A DNA stretch of 7,520 nucleotides, from assembly GCA_033809435.1 (NCBI GenBank), contig JAPXLS010000110.1:1-7520 (forward strand), in the 5' to 3' direction. Each line of letters begins with the position of its first letter. Positions within the stretch are counted from its first letter, which is position 1. Source of the DNA: JAAZIN01 sp033809435 (GTDB taxonomy: Bacteria > Bacillota > Dethiobacteria > DTU022). The notes beneath the pieces are model-generated. The model was not told where the DNA came from, searched no databases, and worked only from the letters and a program-made list of their open reading frames with translations. A program made the position numbers and the translations under genes. This document shows positions 1 through 6,831 of this stretch, piece by piece.

Positions 1-472
1 CCTTCTGTGATGTTGTCCTGGCATCTTCTTAAAGCGCCATGGGCGCTTCTTTTAGGCCTGAACCCAAAGCTGTTGTCTGAAAACTGCTTCTCAAATATTG
101 GGGTCAGGGTCTGGCAGATAGCCTGCGGGATAAGTCTGTCCACCACTGTTGGTATCCCCAGCTTCCTGACTTTCCCGTTCTCTTTAGCTTGGGACGGTAT
201 TTACTGTCCCGGAGAGACTGCAGGAGCTCATTCCGGTTTTCTTTGAGGAAGGGCAGAAGTTCATCCACCTGCATCCCGTCAATTCCACCTGCGCCTAGAA
301 TTTGCTCAAGCAAGCCCTCCGCCTGCTCGGTTGTGTTGGTGATGTCGGTTTCAGCCATCTTGGGTGGCTCGCACCCTCCTGCATACTCTCTCTGTTCCGC
401 AGATACCCTTTGCAGGTAGTCTTCAATTTGAAGTTGTCTGTGTTTTGTAGCACCACTTTCAGTGACTTTCAT
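1..472 (-). pseudogene. Group II intron reverse transcriptase (LtrA-like), N-terminal part, frameshifted
   Basis: This is the intron-encoded protein, normally a reverse transcriptase and maturase that helps splicing and drives retrohoming. The first frame starts at ATG 472 and carries a typical class C N-terminus (EGLLEQIL, then GAGGIDGMQVDELLPFLKEN, then SKYRP). After about position 190 the similarity jumps by one frame to KENGKVRKLGIPTVVDRL, then SDNSFGFRPKRSAH, which stays open to the window edge and carries early reverse-transcriptase motifs. Compared with relatives recalled from memory, about 17-20 residues seem to be missing between EQIL and GAGG (near 295), and about 8 between YRPK and KENGK (near 185). 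The second loss accounts for the frameshift. The catalytic YADD region lies beyond the edge. The protein is probably not functional. Confidence 0.85.
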
Positions 473-873
473 TGACCCTCACCTTCTCTGGTTCGGCCCT
501 TCCGCAGATACCGCGGTATCCGCGTACTATGGCTTCTGCTGACTTCTCACGACAAATCTTGTTTCAACCGGGCTTCTTACTCTGTTTCCACCCGTCCGTG
601 AGACCTCCCCGGGTAAGAACGCAGTCTTTCCTTCCATCTACCTGCCACATTTACACCGCAAGCTTCCGGATAGTTTGGGGCTTCAGTTTGTGTTGCAACC
701 TTACCCAGCTTGCAATGCTTGATGTGATTTCTGTTCGTCAGGCCGGAAGTTTGCCTCCGGCTTCCTTCAGATTCCACCTCGCGATGGACACCCTTGCCTT
801 CGGCTATGTGCTTGGCACTATCAACCCGCACTAGGGACTTGCACCCGTTAGACTGCGCCCATGCCGGGCGCAC
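473..873 (-). ncRNA. Group II intron ribozyme, domains I to III and start of IV
   Basis: This is the structured RNA part of the intron. From 873 downward it holds the 5' splice-site sequence, the domain I segments and, near 530-600, a segment (GTCAGCAGAAGCCATAGTA) matching the end of the domain II-III region of class C introns. A perfect 14-nt palindrome, GATACCGCGGTATC (507-520), flanked by three further pairs after a mismatch, sits where class C introns have a hairpin before the reading frame. Open frames on either strand here are chance; none resembles a protein. The exact domain limits are my estimate, since I could not fold the sequence. Confidence 0.88.
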
Positions 874-910
874 AACAACCAACCGCCGGGAGACGGTCCC
901 CCCGGCGGTT
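874..910 (-). terminator. Intrinsic terminator of the CO dehydrogenase operon, interrupted by the intron
   Basis: A perfect 10-bp stem (901-910 with 881-890, AACCGCCGGG/CCCGGCGGTT) encloses a 10-base loop, 13 bases after the cooS stop codon. In the direction of transcription the stem is followed by only GGTTGTT (880-874) before the intron begins at 873. The original U-tract downstream was presumably displaced to the far side of the intron. The stem is very stable, but with such a short, mixed tail termination may now be less complete. Confidence 0.88.
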
Positions 911-923
911 TAATGCACCTTTT

Positions 924-2819
924 TTACGGAAGCCCCAGCTTTGCGCGCTTTCCCTTGATATGTTCCATGATCAGGGAGGCGGCTTTAAGAGGGTCGCCCT
1001 CTACCGCAAAAGCAGCCCCAATCACCTCATTGGCCCCTTCCGTCAAGAGAGATACAACGCTTTTGCTGCCCAGCACCTGCGGCACTGTACCCAGTACCGT
1101 GTAGATCCCCGAGCCGATGACATAGGTGCCGATGCTGACCGCTTTCTCGGACATCCATTCCGGGGCGGCGCCGGCCAGGGGCAGATCGCTGATATCCACG
1201 CCCAGGGCGCCGGCCACGGCTGCAGCCACAACTAGGATGCGGCTGATGTCTACACAGGAACCCATATGCAAAACCGGCGGGATCTTCAGGGCTTCACAAA
1301 CGGCCCTCAGGCCTGGACCTGCCTTCTCAGCCGCCTCCGGCAGCAGCAGCCCTCTTTTGGCGCTGGCGATGGCTGTGCAGCCCGTTTCCACCACCATCAC
1401 ATCCTGTTTGATCAGCTCTTCGGTAAGGGTGACATGACCGTAATCATGCGTGACTTTGGGGTTGTTGCAGCCCACGATGCCCGCGATCCCCTTGATCGAA
1501 CCATCCTTGATGGCGTCAAGCAACGGATCCAGGGTGCCGCCCAGGGCGCCCACGATGGCCTCCACGCTGAATCCGGCCATGAACTCCATCTTCTCCCTGG
1601 GGATGAACACACGGTCGGGGTTGCGGTTCGGGTAGTTCTCTACAGCCATCCTCACTATATCCTTGGCAATCCTTAGCGCGCACTTCTCTTCAAAGGGAAC
1701 GTGCTTCGCCCCAGGGAACCTGGCCTTGGGCGAGGTGGAGATGATCTCGGTATGGTAGCAGGCGGCCAGCCCCGTCAGGGCGGGCATGATACACTGCACA
1801 TCGACAACCATGGCCTCCACCGCCCCGGTAATGATGGCCAGCTCCTGCTGCAGAAAGTTGCCGGCCACGGGGACGCCATGTCTCATGAGCAGCTCGTTGC
1901 CGGTGCAGCACATGCCGCTGATACTGATCCCCTTGGCCCCCCTGGCACCGGCAAGGTTCAGCAGCTCGGGATCGCGAGCCGCCGCCACGATCATCTCCGA
2001 GAGGGTAGGCTCATGCCCATGAACAATTATGTTAACTTCGTCTTCTTTTAATACCCCCAGGTTGCTCACACCCGTCACCGGTTTGGGGGTGCCAAATAGA
2101 ACATCCGAGAGCTCCGTGGCCCACATGGAGCCCCCCCATCCGTCGGATAGAGCAGTGCGCAGGCCATGCAGGATCAAATTAACATAATCATTATCCACCC
2201 CTATATGCGTGCGGTGCATCACCTCTACAATCTCGCGGTCAATGCCGCGCGGGGTTATCCCCAGCTTGCCCCACAGCTCCCTACGCTGAGCCGGAAGCCT
2301 GTTCAAGAAAGCAAGGGTGCCCTTGCTGGTTCCGAACTCATCGAGCGCCGTGCGGGCAATGTCGGCTGCTATTTCCTGATCCGAACGTCCCTCGCTTTCA
2401 ATATTCAGCTCGGCAGCCAGGGCCATCAGCTTATCCCGGTCCTTGACCTGGTAATCAGGGGCCTGCCCTGTAGCGGCGTGAAGCAGCGCCTCCACGATAT
2501 CTCGCCCGTGGTCGGAGTGGGCCGCAGCACCCGCGGCAATGGCCCTTAGCAGGTTGCGGGCAACAATGGTGTCGGCGCCGGCGCCGCAAACCCCTTTTTG
2601 CGGTTCGCCTCCAAAGGGATCAATACGGCAAGGCCCCATATTGCAATTGCGGCAGCAGACACCCAGAAGGCCGAAACCGCACTGTGGTTCCTGCTTGTCA
2701 TGGCGATCCCAGGCTGTTTCCAGACTCTCCTTTTCCGCCCTGGACAGCATGGCCAGGGAAGCAGGGTCAATACTTCTCCGTTTCAGCTTTTCCTGATCCA
2801 CTTTTCTCCTTCCCTTCAT
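924..2819 (-). CDS. cooS: Anaerobic Ni-Fe carbon monoxide dehydrogenase, catalytic subunit
   Basis: CooS catalyses CO + H2O to CO2 + 2 H+ + 2 e- in the cytoplasm, as a homodimer with Ni-Fe-S C-clusters. Its 631 residues match the family's usual length of about 620-640. Numbered from ATG 2819, the D- and B-cluster cysteines are C47, C55, C56, C59, C64 and C78, with the same spacing as C39, C47, C48, C51, C56 and C70 of Carboxydothermus CODH-II. Expected C-cluster ligands are present: H269 (HGHEP), C304/C305 (GMCCTGNE), C343 (VQCIMP), C451 (GCNNPK), C481 (TGCTA) and C522 (GSCVD). The acid-base lysine is K559 (MSEKA). It is the last gene of the operon, about 104 bases after the Fe-S subunit gene. 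The start is uncertain: ATG 2819 has no clear ribosome site, whereas GTG 2801 (625 residues) has AAGGAG four bases upstream and may be the true start. No acetyl-CoA synthase or maturation gene is visible. Confidence 0.98.
   Translation of the reverse strand: MKGRRKVDQEKLKRRSIDPASLAMLSRAEKESLETAWDRHDKQEPQCGFGLLGVCCRNCNMGPCRIDPFGGEPQKGVCGAGADTIVARNLLRAIAAGAAAHSDHGRDIVEALLHAATGQAPDYQVKDRDKLMALAAELNIESEGRSDQEIAADIARTALDEFGTSKGTLAFLNRLPAQRRELWGKLGITPRGIDREIVEVMHRTHIGVDNDYVNLILHGLRTALSDGWGGSMWATELSDVLFGTPKPVTGVSNLGVLKEDEVNIIVHGHEPTLSEMIVAAARDPELLNLAGARGAKGISISGMCCTGNELLMRHGVPVAGNFLQQELAIITGAVEAMVVDVQCIMPALTGLAACYHTEIISTSPKARFPGAKHVPFEEKCALRIAKDIVRMAVENYPNRNPDRVFIPREKMEFMAGFSVEAIVGALGGTLDPLLDAIKDGSIKGIAGIVGCNNPKVTHDYGHVTLTEELIKQDVMVVETGCTAIASAKRGLLLPEAAEKAGPGLRAVCEALKIPPVLHMGSCVDISRILVVAAAVAGALGVDISDLPLAGAAPEWMSEKAVSIGTYVIGSGIYTVLGTVPQVLGSKSVVSLLTEGANEVIGAAFAVEGDPLKAASLIMEHIKGKRAKLGLP
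2806..2811 (-). promoter_or_regulatory. Ribosome binding site pointing to a GTG start of cooS
   Basis: AAGGAG on the minus strand lies four bases before GTG 2801-2799. It falls inside the longer reading frame that begins at ATG 2819, which lacks a comparable site. This favours initiation at 2801, although the spacing is on the short side. Confidence 0.5.
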
Positions 2820-2862
2820 TCTAGTTTTTGCCCCGGAAGGGCTTACATTTGTTCATGCACTA

Positions 2863-2889
2863 CCGGTTTTCCCGGAATCACAAAACCGG
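2863..2889 (-). repeat. Intergenic inverted repeat between the Fe-S subunit gene and cooS
   Basis: A perfect 8-bp inverted repeat, CCGGTTTT/AAAACCGG, has an 11-base spacer. It lies in the only sizeable gap inside the operon. No U-run follows on the transcribed strand, so it is not a standard terminator. It could be an mRNA hairpin that protects or processes the cooS end of the transcript; that role is inference. Confidence 0.6.
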
Positions 2890-2923
2890 CCGCCTTTATC
2901 GACCGGCACAACCGTCAGTCACA

Positions 2924-3706
2924 CTAGTAACGGCTGTACTTAACTGCAGGAAGCTTCACAGCAGCTGCAGTTATTTCCAAACGCCGGCAATGGGAACATA
3001 GGTGTTCTCCCTCCTTGGGCCTGCTCTCCATCCTCTCACCCAGATGCTCAAATATCCCCACCGGAGCCACCGGCCGGCCGCAGCGGGAGCAAAGGGCCTG
3101 TTCCAGATTGCTGTGCCAGGGAGCAATGAGCAGCCGCCCATTTTCCTCATTCACTTTGATTGCTCCCGTGGGACAGACAAAGGCGCAGGCTGCACAGCCC
3201 AGGCATAGATCGCTTTCCAGATCAAAGGGAGTGCTCACCTTGCGTTCCACACCGCGATAAGCAAAGCTGATTACGCACCTGCCGATCACTTCCCGGCATA
3301 CCCGTACGCAAAGCCCGCAGAGAATGCACTCTTCCTCGCCATCTCCGGTGAGCAACAGCCCTTCCGTGTCCACATCCCACTCCAGGGCCAGATCCTGCAG
3401 AACCTTCACTGCGGGGCAACGGGCCAGCAGCAGTTTCAAATTCATCCTGCGTGCTTGCAGAACATCATCTGTATCGGTCTCCACGGCCAGCCCGCTTTTC
3501 TCCAGGGGGTAATTGCAGGCGGCAACGATGGAACGCAGTCTGCCATCGACAAGCGCCACCAGGCAGAGGCGACAGGCGCCGAAGGGCGCCAGCGCTTCGT
3601 GGTGGCAGAGAGCAGGAATGTCTACACCCAGACTGCGCGCAGCCGCCAGGATCGTTGTCCCCCTCGGCGCCGCCGCTCTTTGCCCATTTATCTCAACTTC
3701 AATCAT
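2924..3706 (-). CDS. Fe-S electron-transfer subunit, HoxU / NuoG N-terminus / HydA N-terminus type
   Basis: This is a predicted soluble subunit of 260 residues that carries electrons between the NAD(H) module and a catalytic partner. Counting from GTG 3715, a plant-type [2Fe-2S] domain uses C37, C48, C51 and C67. Two [4Fe-4S] motifs follow: CxxCxxCxxxC at C130-C140 and CxxCxxCxxxCP at C171-C181. The segment after the [2Fe-2S] domain (LLLARCPAVKVLQDLALEW) lacks the HxxxCxxC...C site found in NuoG. The tail adds two CxxC pairs (C209/C212 and C240/C243) that could bind a metal or another cluster. There is no H-cluster domain as in HydA and no molybdopterin domain as in full NuoG. I chose ATG 3706 because GAGG lies about eight bases upstream; GTG 3715 is the alternative. 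The gene begins 17 bases after its upstream neighbour. Confidence 0.92.
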   Translation of the reverse strand: MIEVEINGQRAAAPRGTTILAAARSLGVDIPALCHHEALAPFGACRLCLVALVDGRLRSIVAACNYPLEKSGLAVETDTDDVLQARRMNLKLLLARCPAVKVLQDLALEWDVDTEGLLLTGDGEEECILCGLCVRVCREVIGRCVISFAYRGVERKVSTPFDLESDLCLGCAACAFVCPTGAIKVNEENGRLLIAPWHSNLEQALCSRCGRPVAPVGIFEHLGERMESRPKEGEHLCSHCRRLEITAAAVKLPAVKYSRY

Positions 3707-3723
3707 CGTATTCACCTCGCTGC

Positions 3724-5583
3724 TTACTTCACCACGATGGCGTCAAAACGGCAGACATCACGACAGACGCCGCAGCGGATACAAAGTTCCGCTTCAAGTT
3801 GCGGCACCTCTTTTTTGGGTCCGCTGATGGCTCCGGTGGGACAGTGTCTGGTACAGCGCCCGCAGGCGGTGCAGGCTTCGGCATCGATAGAGTAAGTAAT
3901 CAGGGCCTTGCAGACACCTGCCGGGCAGCGCTGCTCTTCGATATGGACCAGGTATTCATCCCTGAAATAACGCAAGGTTGTCAGCACCGGATTCGGGGCC
4001 AGCCGGCCCAGGGCGCAGAGACTTCCGGCCTGCATAACCGCAGCCAATTCCTGCAGCTGTTCCAGGTATTCCAGTTTCCCTCTGCCGGCAGTAATCTCAT
4101 CCAGATAAGCCATCATCTGGCGGCCCCCCTCGCGGCAAGGGGTGCATTTTCCACAGGATTCGTCCACCGTAAAAGCAAGAAAATAACGGGCCACATCGAC
4201 CATGCAGGTGCTGCTGTCCATGACGATCATGCCGCCCGAGCCCATGATGGAACCGGCTTCGGTAAGTTTTTCGTAATCCAGAGGCAGATCCAGCCTGGAT
4301 GCCGGCAGGCATCCGCCCGCGGGTCCCCCCGTCTGCACTGCTTTGAACTCCTTGCCCCCTGGAATACCGCCTCCGATTTCAAAGATAAGCCTGCGCAGGG
4401 TCATGCCCATGGGAACCTCCACCAGCCCGGTATTGTTCACTTTGCCGGTGAGCGAAAAGATCATTGTCCCTTTGCTTGCAGCAGTGCCGATTTTGCTGTA
4501 CCAGACCCCGCCCCGCTCCGTAATCAGCGGCACAGCGGCCAGCGTTTTGACATTGTTGATCAGGGTGGGCTTGCCCCAAAGCCCTTTTTCCACAGGGTAG
4601 GGCGGTCGGGGCCGCGGATTGGGCTCACCGGAGGAACCTTCAATGGAGCTGATCAGGGCCGTCTCTTCGCCACAGACAAAGGCCCCGCCGCCCCTGGTGA
4701 GCTGCAGCTCAAAACTGAATCCACTTCCCAGGATATTCTCACCCAGCAGTCCCAGGGAGCGGGCCTGTTCTATGGCAGTGCCCGCATGTTTCACCGCCAG
4801 GGGGTACTCATTGCGCACGTAAATAAAACCTCTTGCCGCACCGGTAGCATAGGCGGCAATAACAGCCCCTTCAATGACCAGGTGGGGGTTTCCCTCCAGA
4901 ATACTGCGATCCTGAAAACAGCCCGGGTCGCCCTCATCAGCATTGCAGATGAGATACTTGGGCTCACCGGCGGCCGCCCGGCATAGTTTCCATTTATCCC
5001 CCGTGGGAAAACCACCGCCTCCGCGCCCCCGTAAACCCGACTCCCTGATATTGGCGATAACCTCTTCGGGACTCATCTCCGTAAGGGCTTTCGCCAGGGC
5101 GCGGTACCCGCCCACAACCAGGTAATCACCGATGCGGTTAGGGTTGATCCGGCCGTTCGAACCCAGAGTCAGACGCTTTTGCCCGAGGTAGAATGGCACC
5201 TCGCTTTCCCTGTACACAGGCCTGCCGCTGATGGGGTCGACGTAGAGCAAGCGTTCCACCACCTCGCCTGCAATCAGGGTCCGCTCCACTATTTCGGGGA
5301 CATCCCCAGGTTCAACGCGGCAGTAGAGGATATTCCCCGGCTCCACCATTACCAGCGGGCCCTGCTCGCAAAAGCCATGGCAGCCGGTGATCCTGATTTT
5401 AACAGGAATCTCCAGTCTCTTTTCAGCCAGAAATGCCTCCAGGGCAGTTACCACTTCGCGGGCCCCTGATGCGCTGCAGCCCGTGCCGCAGCATACTGCC
5501 ACCTGGGCTCTCCCGCTTTTTTCGCCTGCAATGATCTGCTCCCTTCTCATTTCCAACTCTGCCGGTGACTTAATCGCCTTCAT
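3724..5583 (-). CDS. NuoF/HydB-like NAD(P)H and FMN-binding subunit with extra Fe-S domains
   Basis: This 619-residue protein is the likely site of NAD(P)+ reduction. The N-terminus (about 25-110) is a thioredoxin-like [2Fe-2S] domain with C31/C32, C36, C68 and C72. The core (about 145-540) is the complex I 51-kDa fold. It has the glycine-rich RGRGGGGFPTGDKW near 185-198, NADEGDPG near 214-221, and the [4Fe-4S] motif CGKCTPCREG (C477, C480, C483) with C523. The C-terminus carries two ferredoxin clusters, C571-C581 and C601-C611. This order and length match HydB of HydABC hydrogenases better than plain NuoF, which lacks both end domains. The start codon lies inside the previous gene, with a 14-base overlap, and GGAGG sits nine bases upstream, suggesting coupled translation. 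Whether NAD or NADP is used, and whether the flavin bifurcates, cannot be read from the sequence. Confidence 0.95.
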   Translation of the reverse strand: MKAIKSPAELEMRREQIIAGEKSGRAQVAVCCGTGCSASGAREVVTALEAFLAEKRLEIPVKIRITGCHGFCEQGPLVMVEPGNILYCRVEPGDVPEIVERTLIAGEVVERLLYVDPISGRPVYRESEVPFYLGQKRLTLGSNGRINPNRIGDYLVVGGYRALAKALTEMSPEEVIANIRESGLRGRGGGGFPTGDKWKLCRAAAGEPKYLICNADEGDPGCFQDRSILEGNPHLVIEGAVIAAYATGAARGFIYVRNEYPLAVKHAGTAIEQARSLGLLGENILGSGFSFELQLTRGGGAFVCGEETALISSIEGSSGEPNPRPRPPYPVEKGLWGKPTLINNVKTLAAVPLITERGGVWYSKIGTAASKGTMIFSLTGKVNNTGLVEVPMGMTLRRLIFEIGGGIPGGKEFKAVQTGGPAGGCLPASRLDLPLDYEKLTEAGSIMGSGGMIVMDSSTCMVDVARYFLAFTVDESCGKCTPCREGGRQMMAYLDEITAGRGKLEYLEQLQELAAVMQAGSLCALGRLAPNPVLTTLRYFRDEYLVHIEEQRCPAGVCKALITYSIDAEACTACGRCTRHCPTGAISGPKKEVPQLEAELCIRCGVCRDVCRFDAIVVK

Positions 5584-6031
5584 CTTTGTACGCCTCCAGC
5601 AGCCGTTCCGCCTGGCGAATACTTAGATGACCATGATGCTGGCGGTCAATGGAGACCAGGGGGCCAAGGGCACAGGCGCCCAGGCAATTGACCCGTTTCA
5701 GGGTAAATTTGCCGTCCGCAGTGGTTTCGCCCGCCTTGACACCCAGGCGCCGGCTCAGAGCATCCAGGATCAGTTCGCCGCCGCGCACGTGGCAGGCAGT
5801 TCCCATGCAGACCTGTATTTCATGCTCGCCGCAGGGCGCCAGATCAAAGCTGCGGTAAAAGGTGGCGGCGCTGTAGAGACGGCTCAGTGGAATGGACAGC
5901 TGCTCCGAGACCCTCTCCAAAGCTTCCCGGGGCAGGTAGCGGAAGGTGGTGTTCAAATCATGTAAAATGGCGACAATGGCCGTATCGTCAGCGCGATACT
6001 TTTCGACAATTTGATCCACTTGTTCTCTCAT
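5570..6031 (-). CDS. NuoE/HydC-like [2Fe-2S] thioredoxin-fold subunit
   Basis: This 153-residue protein is the small partner of the NuoF-like subunit (the complex I 24-kDa family, about 150-170 residues). It has the helical N-terminal half (RYLPREALERVSEQL, then LYSAATFYRSF) and the family's cluster motif: C75 and C80 (CMGTAC), then C116 and C120 (CLGAC). All four cysteines are present. In HydC and NuoE this cluster lies near the flavin of the large subunit. The gene starts at ATG 6031, 18 bases after the ferredoxin gene, with only a weak GGA six bases upstream, so translation may depend on the preceding gene. Its last 14 bases overlap the start of the NuoF-like gene, a common sign that two products form a complex. 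Confidence 0.95.
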   Translation of the reverse strand: MREQVDQIVEKYRADDTAIVAILHDLNTTFRYLPREALERVSEQLSIPLSRLYSAATFYRSFDLAPCGEHEIQVCMGTACHVRGGELILDALSRRLGVKAGETTADGKFTLKRVNCLGACALGPLVSIDRQHHGHLSIRQAERLLEAYKDEGD

Positions 6032-6049
6032 GATATTCCGGCCGGCGGA

Positions 6050-6556
6050 TTACTGATCCCGCATATACTCGACCAGAAATTCCCTCCTTTTCACCCTGGC
6101 CGTCTCCGCAGTAGAAACCAGCTGCAGCGCGCCGGTGGGGCAGCTCTCCACACATGCTGGAAGACGGCCCGATTCCAATCTTTCCCGGCAAAGATCGCAT
6201 TTGATCATGACGCGATCATCGGGAGCAGCTATAATAACACCAAAGGGACAGGCCAGAACACACCATTTGCAGCCGATGCAGAGGTCGTCTTCCAGCAGCA
6301 CCGGTCCTTCCACGCCTTCCTTGACCAGAGCGGCGGTGGGGCAAACCCGTACGCAGGGCGCATCCTCGCAGTGGCGGCACTGCAGCGGCAGGTTGGTCTG
6401 GCCGCAGCTCTCCACCATGACCCTTTTCTGCGGCCTGGGATACTCATCGATGGCCAGAAATAGACTTTTACTCCGGGAATGCTCCACAGCACAGGCTATT
6501 TCGCAGCTGTGGCAGCTGATGCATTTTGATGTATCGACCACAATGTTCCCTTTCAA
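6050..6556 (-). CDS. CooF-like ferredoxin with four [4Fe-4S] clusters (HycB/DmsB family)
   Basis: This is a 168-residue electron-transfer protein. CooF-type proteins accept electrons from CooS and pass them to a hydrogenase or reductase. Four cysteine groups are visible, counted from the TTG start: C12, C15, C18, C22; C60, C63, C68, C72; C93, C96, C99, C103; and C120, C123, C135, C139. The opening, KGNIVVDTSKCISCHSCEIA, is typical of the family. I chose TTG 6556 because AAAGGAG (6566-6572) lies nine bases upstream and the family homology begins there. The frame is open to an ATG at 6595 and further to 6817, but neither has a ribosome site and the extra residues look unlike protein. It is the first gene of the operon. 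I leave the symbol blank because HycB-like relatives serve other enzymes too, although the linkage to cooS favours a CooF role. Confidence 0.93.
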   Translation of the reverse strand: MKGNIVVDTSKCISCHSCEIACAVEHSRSKSLFLAIDEYPRPQKRVMVESCGQTNLPLQCRHCEDAPCVRVCPTAALVKEGVEGPVLLEDDLCIGCKWCVLACPFGVIIAAPDDRVMIKCDLCRERLESGRLPACVESCPTGALQLVSTAETARVKRREFLVEYMRDQ

Positions 6557-6831
6557 AGTAGATCTCTCCTTTCCGTATAAATATCTGAACACCATCAGGT
6601 TTTTTGTGGAGGGGACCACCTCCCTACGCGAACAGGGTGGATCTGGAAATGGGACTGGGGTTGCCGGATGGCAGACTGAAACTACAGCAACTTGCAGGCG
6701 CCATCTTGCGGGGTAAACATTAACGGCAACCTGGATAAGTGCTTCAAAGAGGCTTCTGGTACAAAAAATCTGTCTAGCCTTTATTAGTATGTTGACGAAG
6801 TTGTCCCTATCAGGCACCTGGGACGAACCAT
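6557..6831 (-). promoter_or_regulatory. Predicted long 5' leader of the CO dehydrogenase operon
   Basis: About 275 bases separate the predicted transcription start from the first gene, with no convincing coding sequence. Possible structures on the minus strand include a hairpin near the 5' end (6828-6820 with 6807-6800, eight pairs with one bulge), GATGGC/GCCATC (6705-6700 with 6672-6667, 27-base loop, plus three pairs after a bulge), and a purine- and pyrimidine-rich stretch at 6602-6640 where CCACC, GGAGG, GGTGG and CCTCC could pair in competing ways. I recognise no known riboswitch family and see no stem followed by a U-run. The leader's existence depends on the promoter call. Confidence 0.4.
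6566..6572 (-). promoter_or_regulatory. Ribosome binding site setting the TTG start of the ferredoxin gene
   Basis: AAAGGAG on the minus strand is nine bases before TTG 6556. It is the strongest ribosome site near this gene, and it favours a TTG start over the ATG at 6595. Confidence 0.75.

Larger units (their letters stand above)
1..873 (-). mobile_element. Group II intron, bacterial class C (5' part; 3' end beyond the window)
   Basis: This self-splicing retroelement reads on the minus strand, the same direction as the CO dehydrogenase operon. Its 5' end is the typical GUGCG of group II introns, and the first bases, GTGCGCCCGGCATGGGCGCA, begin at 873. From memory, long stretches resemble the class C intron of Oceanobacillus iheyensis: GGGTGCAAGTCCC, CAAGGGTGTCC, GGAATCTGAAGGAAGC, TTACCCGGGGAGGTCT and GTCAGCAGAAGCCATAGTA, in the right order. 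An intron-encoded reverse transcriptase begins at 472, as expected for a gene placed in domain IV. Class C introns typically insert just after the stem of intrinsic terminators, and this one does so behind cooS. Domains V and VI and the 3' splice site lie off the left edge. Class assignment is confident; activity is doubtful because the protein gene is frameshifted. Confidence 0.93.

Noticed and set aside
472..834. Open frames of about 100-120 codons on both strands inside the intron RNA
   Set aside because: This stretch is conserved as group II intron RNA, and the frames are incidental.
3451..4986. A 511-codon open frame on the plus strand, opposite the Fe-S and NuoF-like genes
   Set aside because: It is antisense to two well-supported genes, its product is rich in H, R, G and P in the manner of a GC-rich shadow frame, and it matches no family I recognise.
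6600..6605. Run of six T on the plus strand as a terminator
   Set aside because: No stem precedes the run in the plus direction, and no gene ends there.
6557..6817. Extension of the CooF-like gene to an upstream ATG at 6817 or 6595
   Set aside because: The added residues look like translated leader, neither ATG has a ribosome site, and family homology begins right after TTG 6556, which has AAAGGAG upstream.
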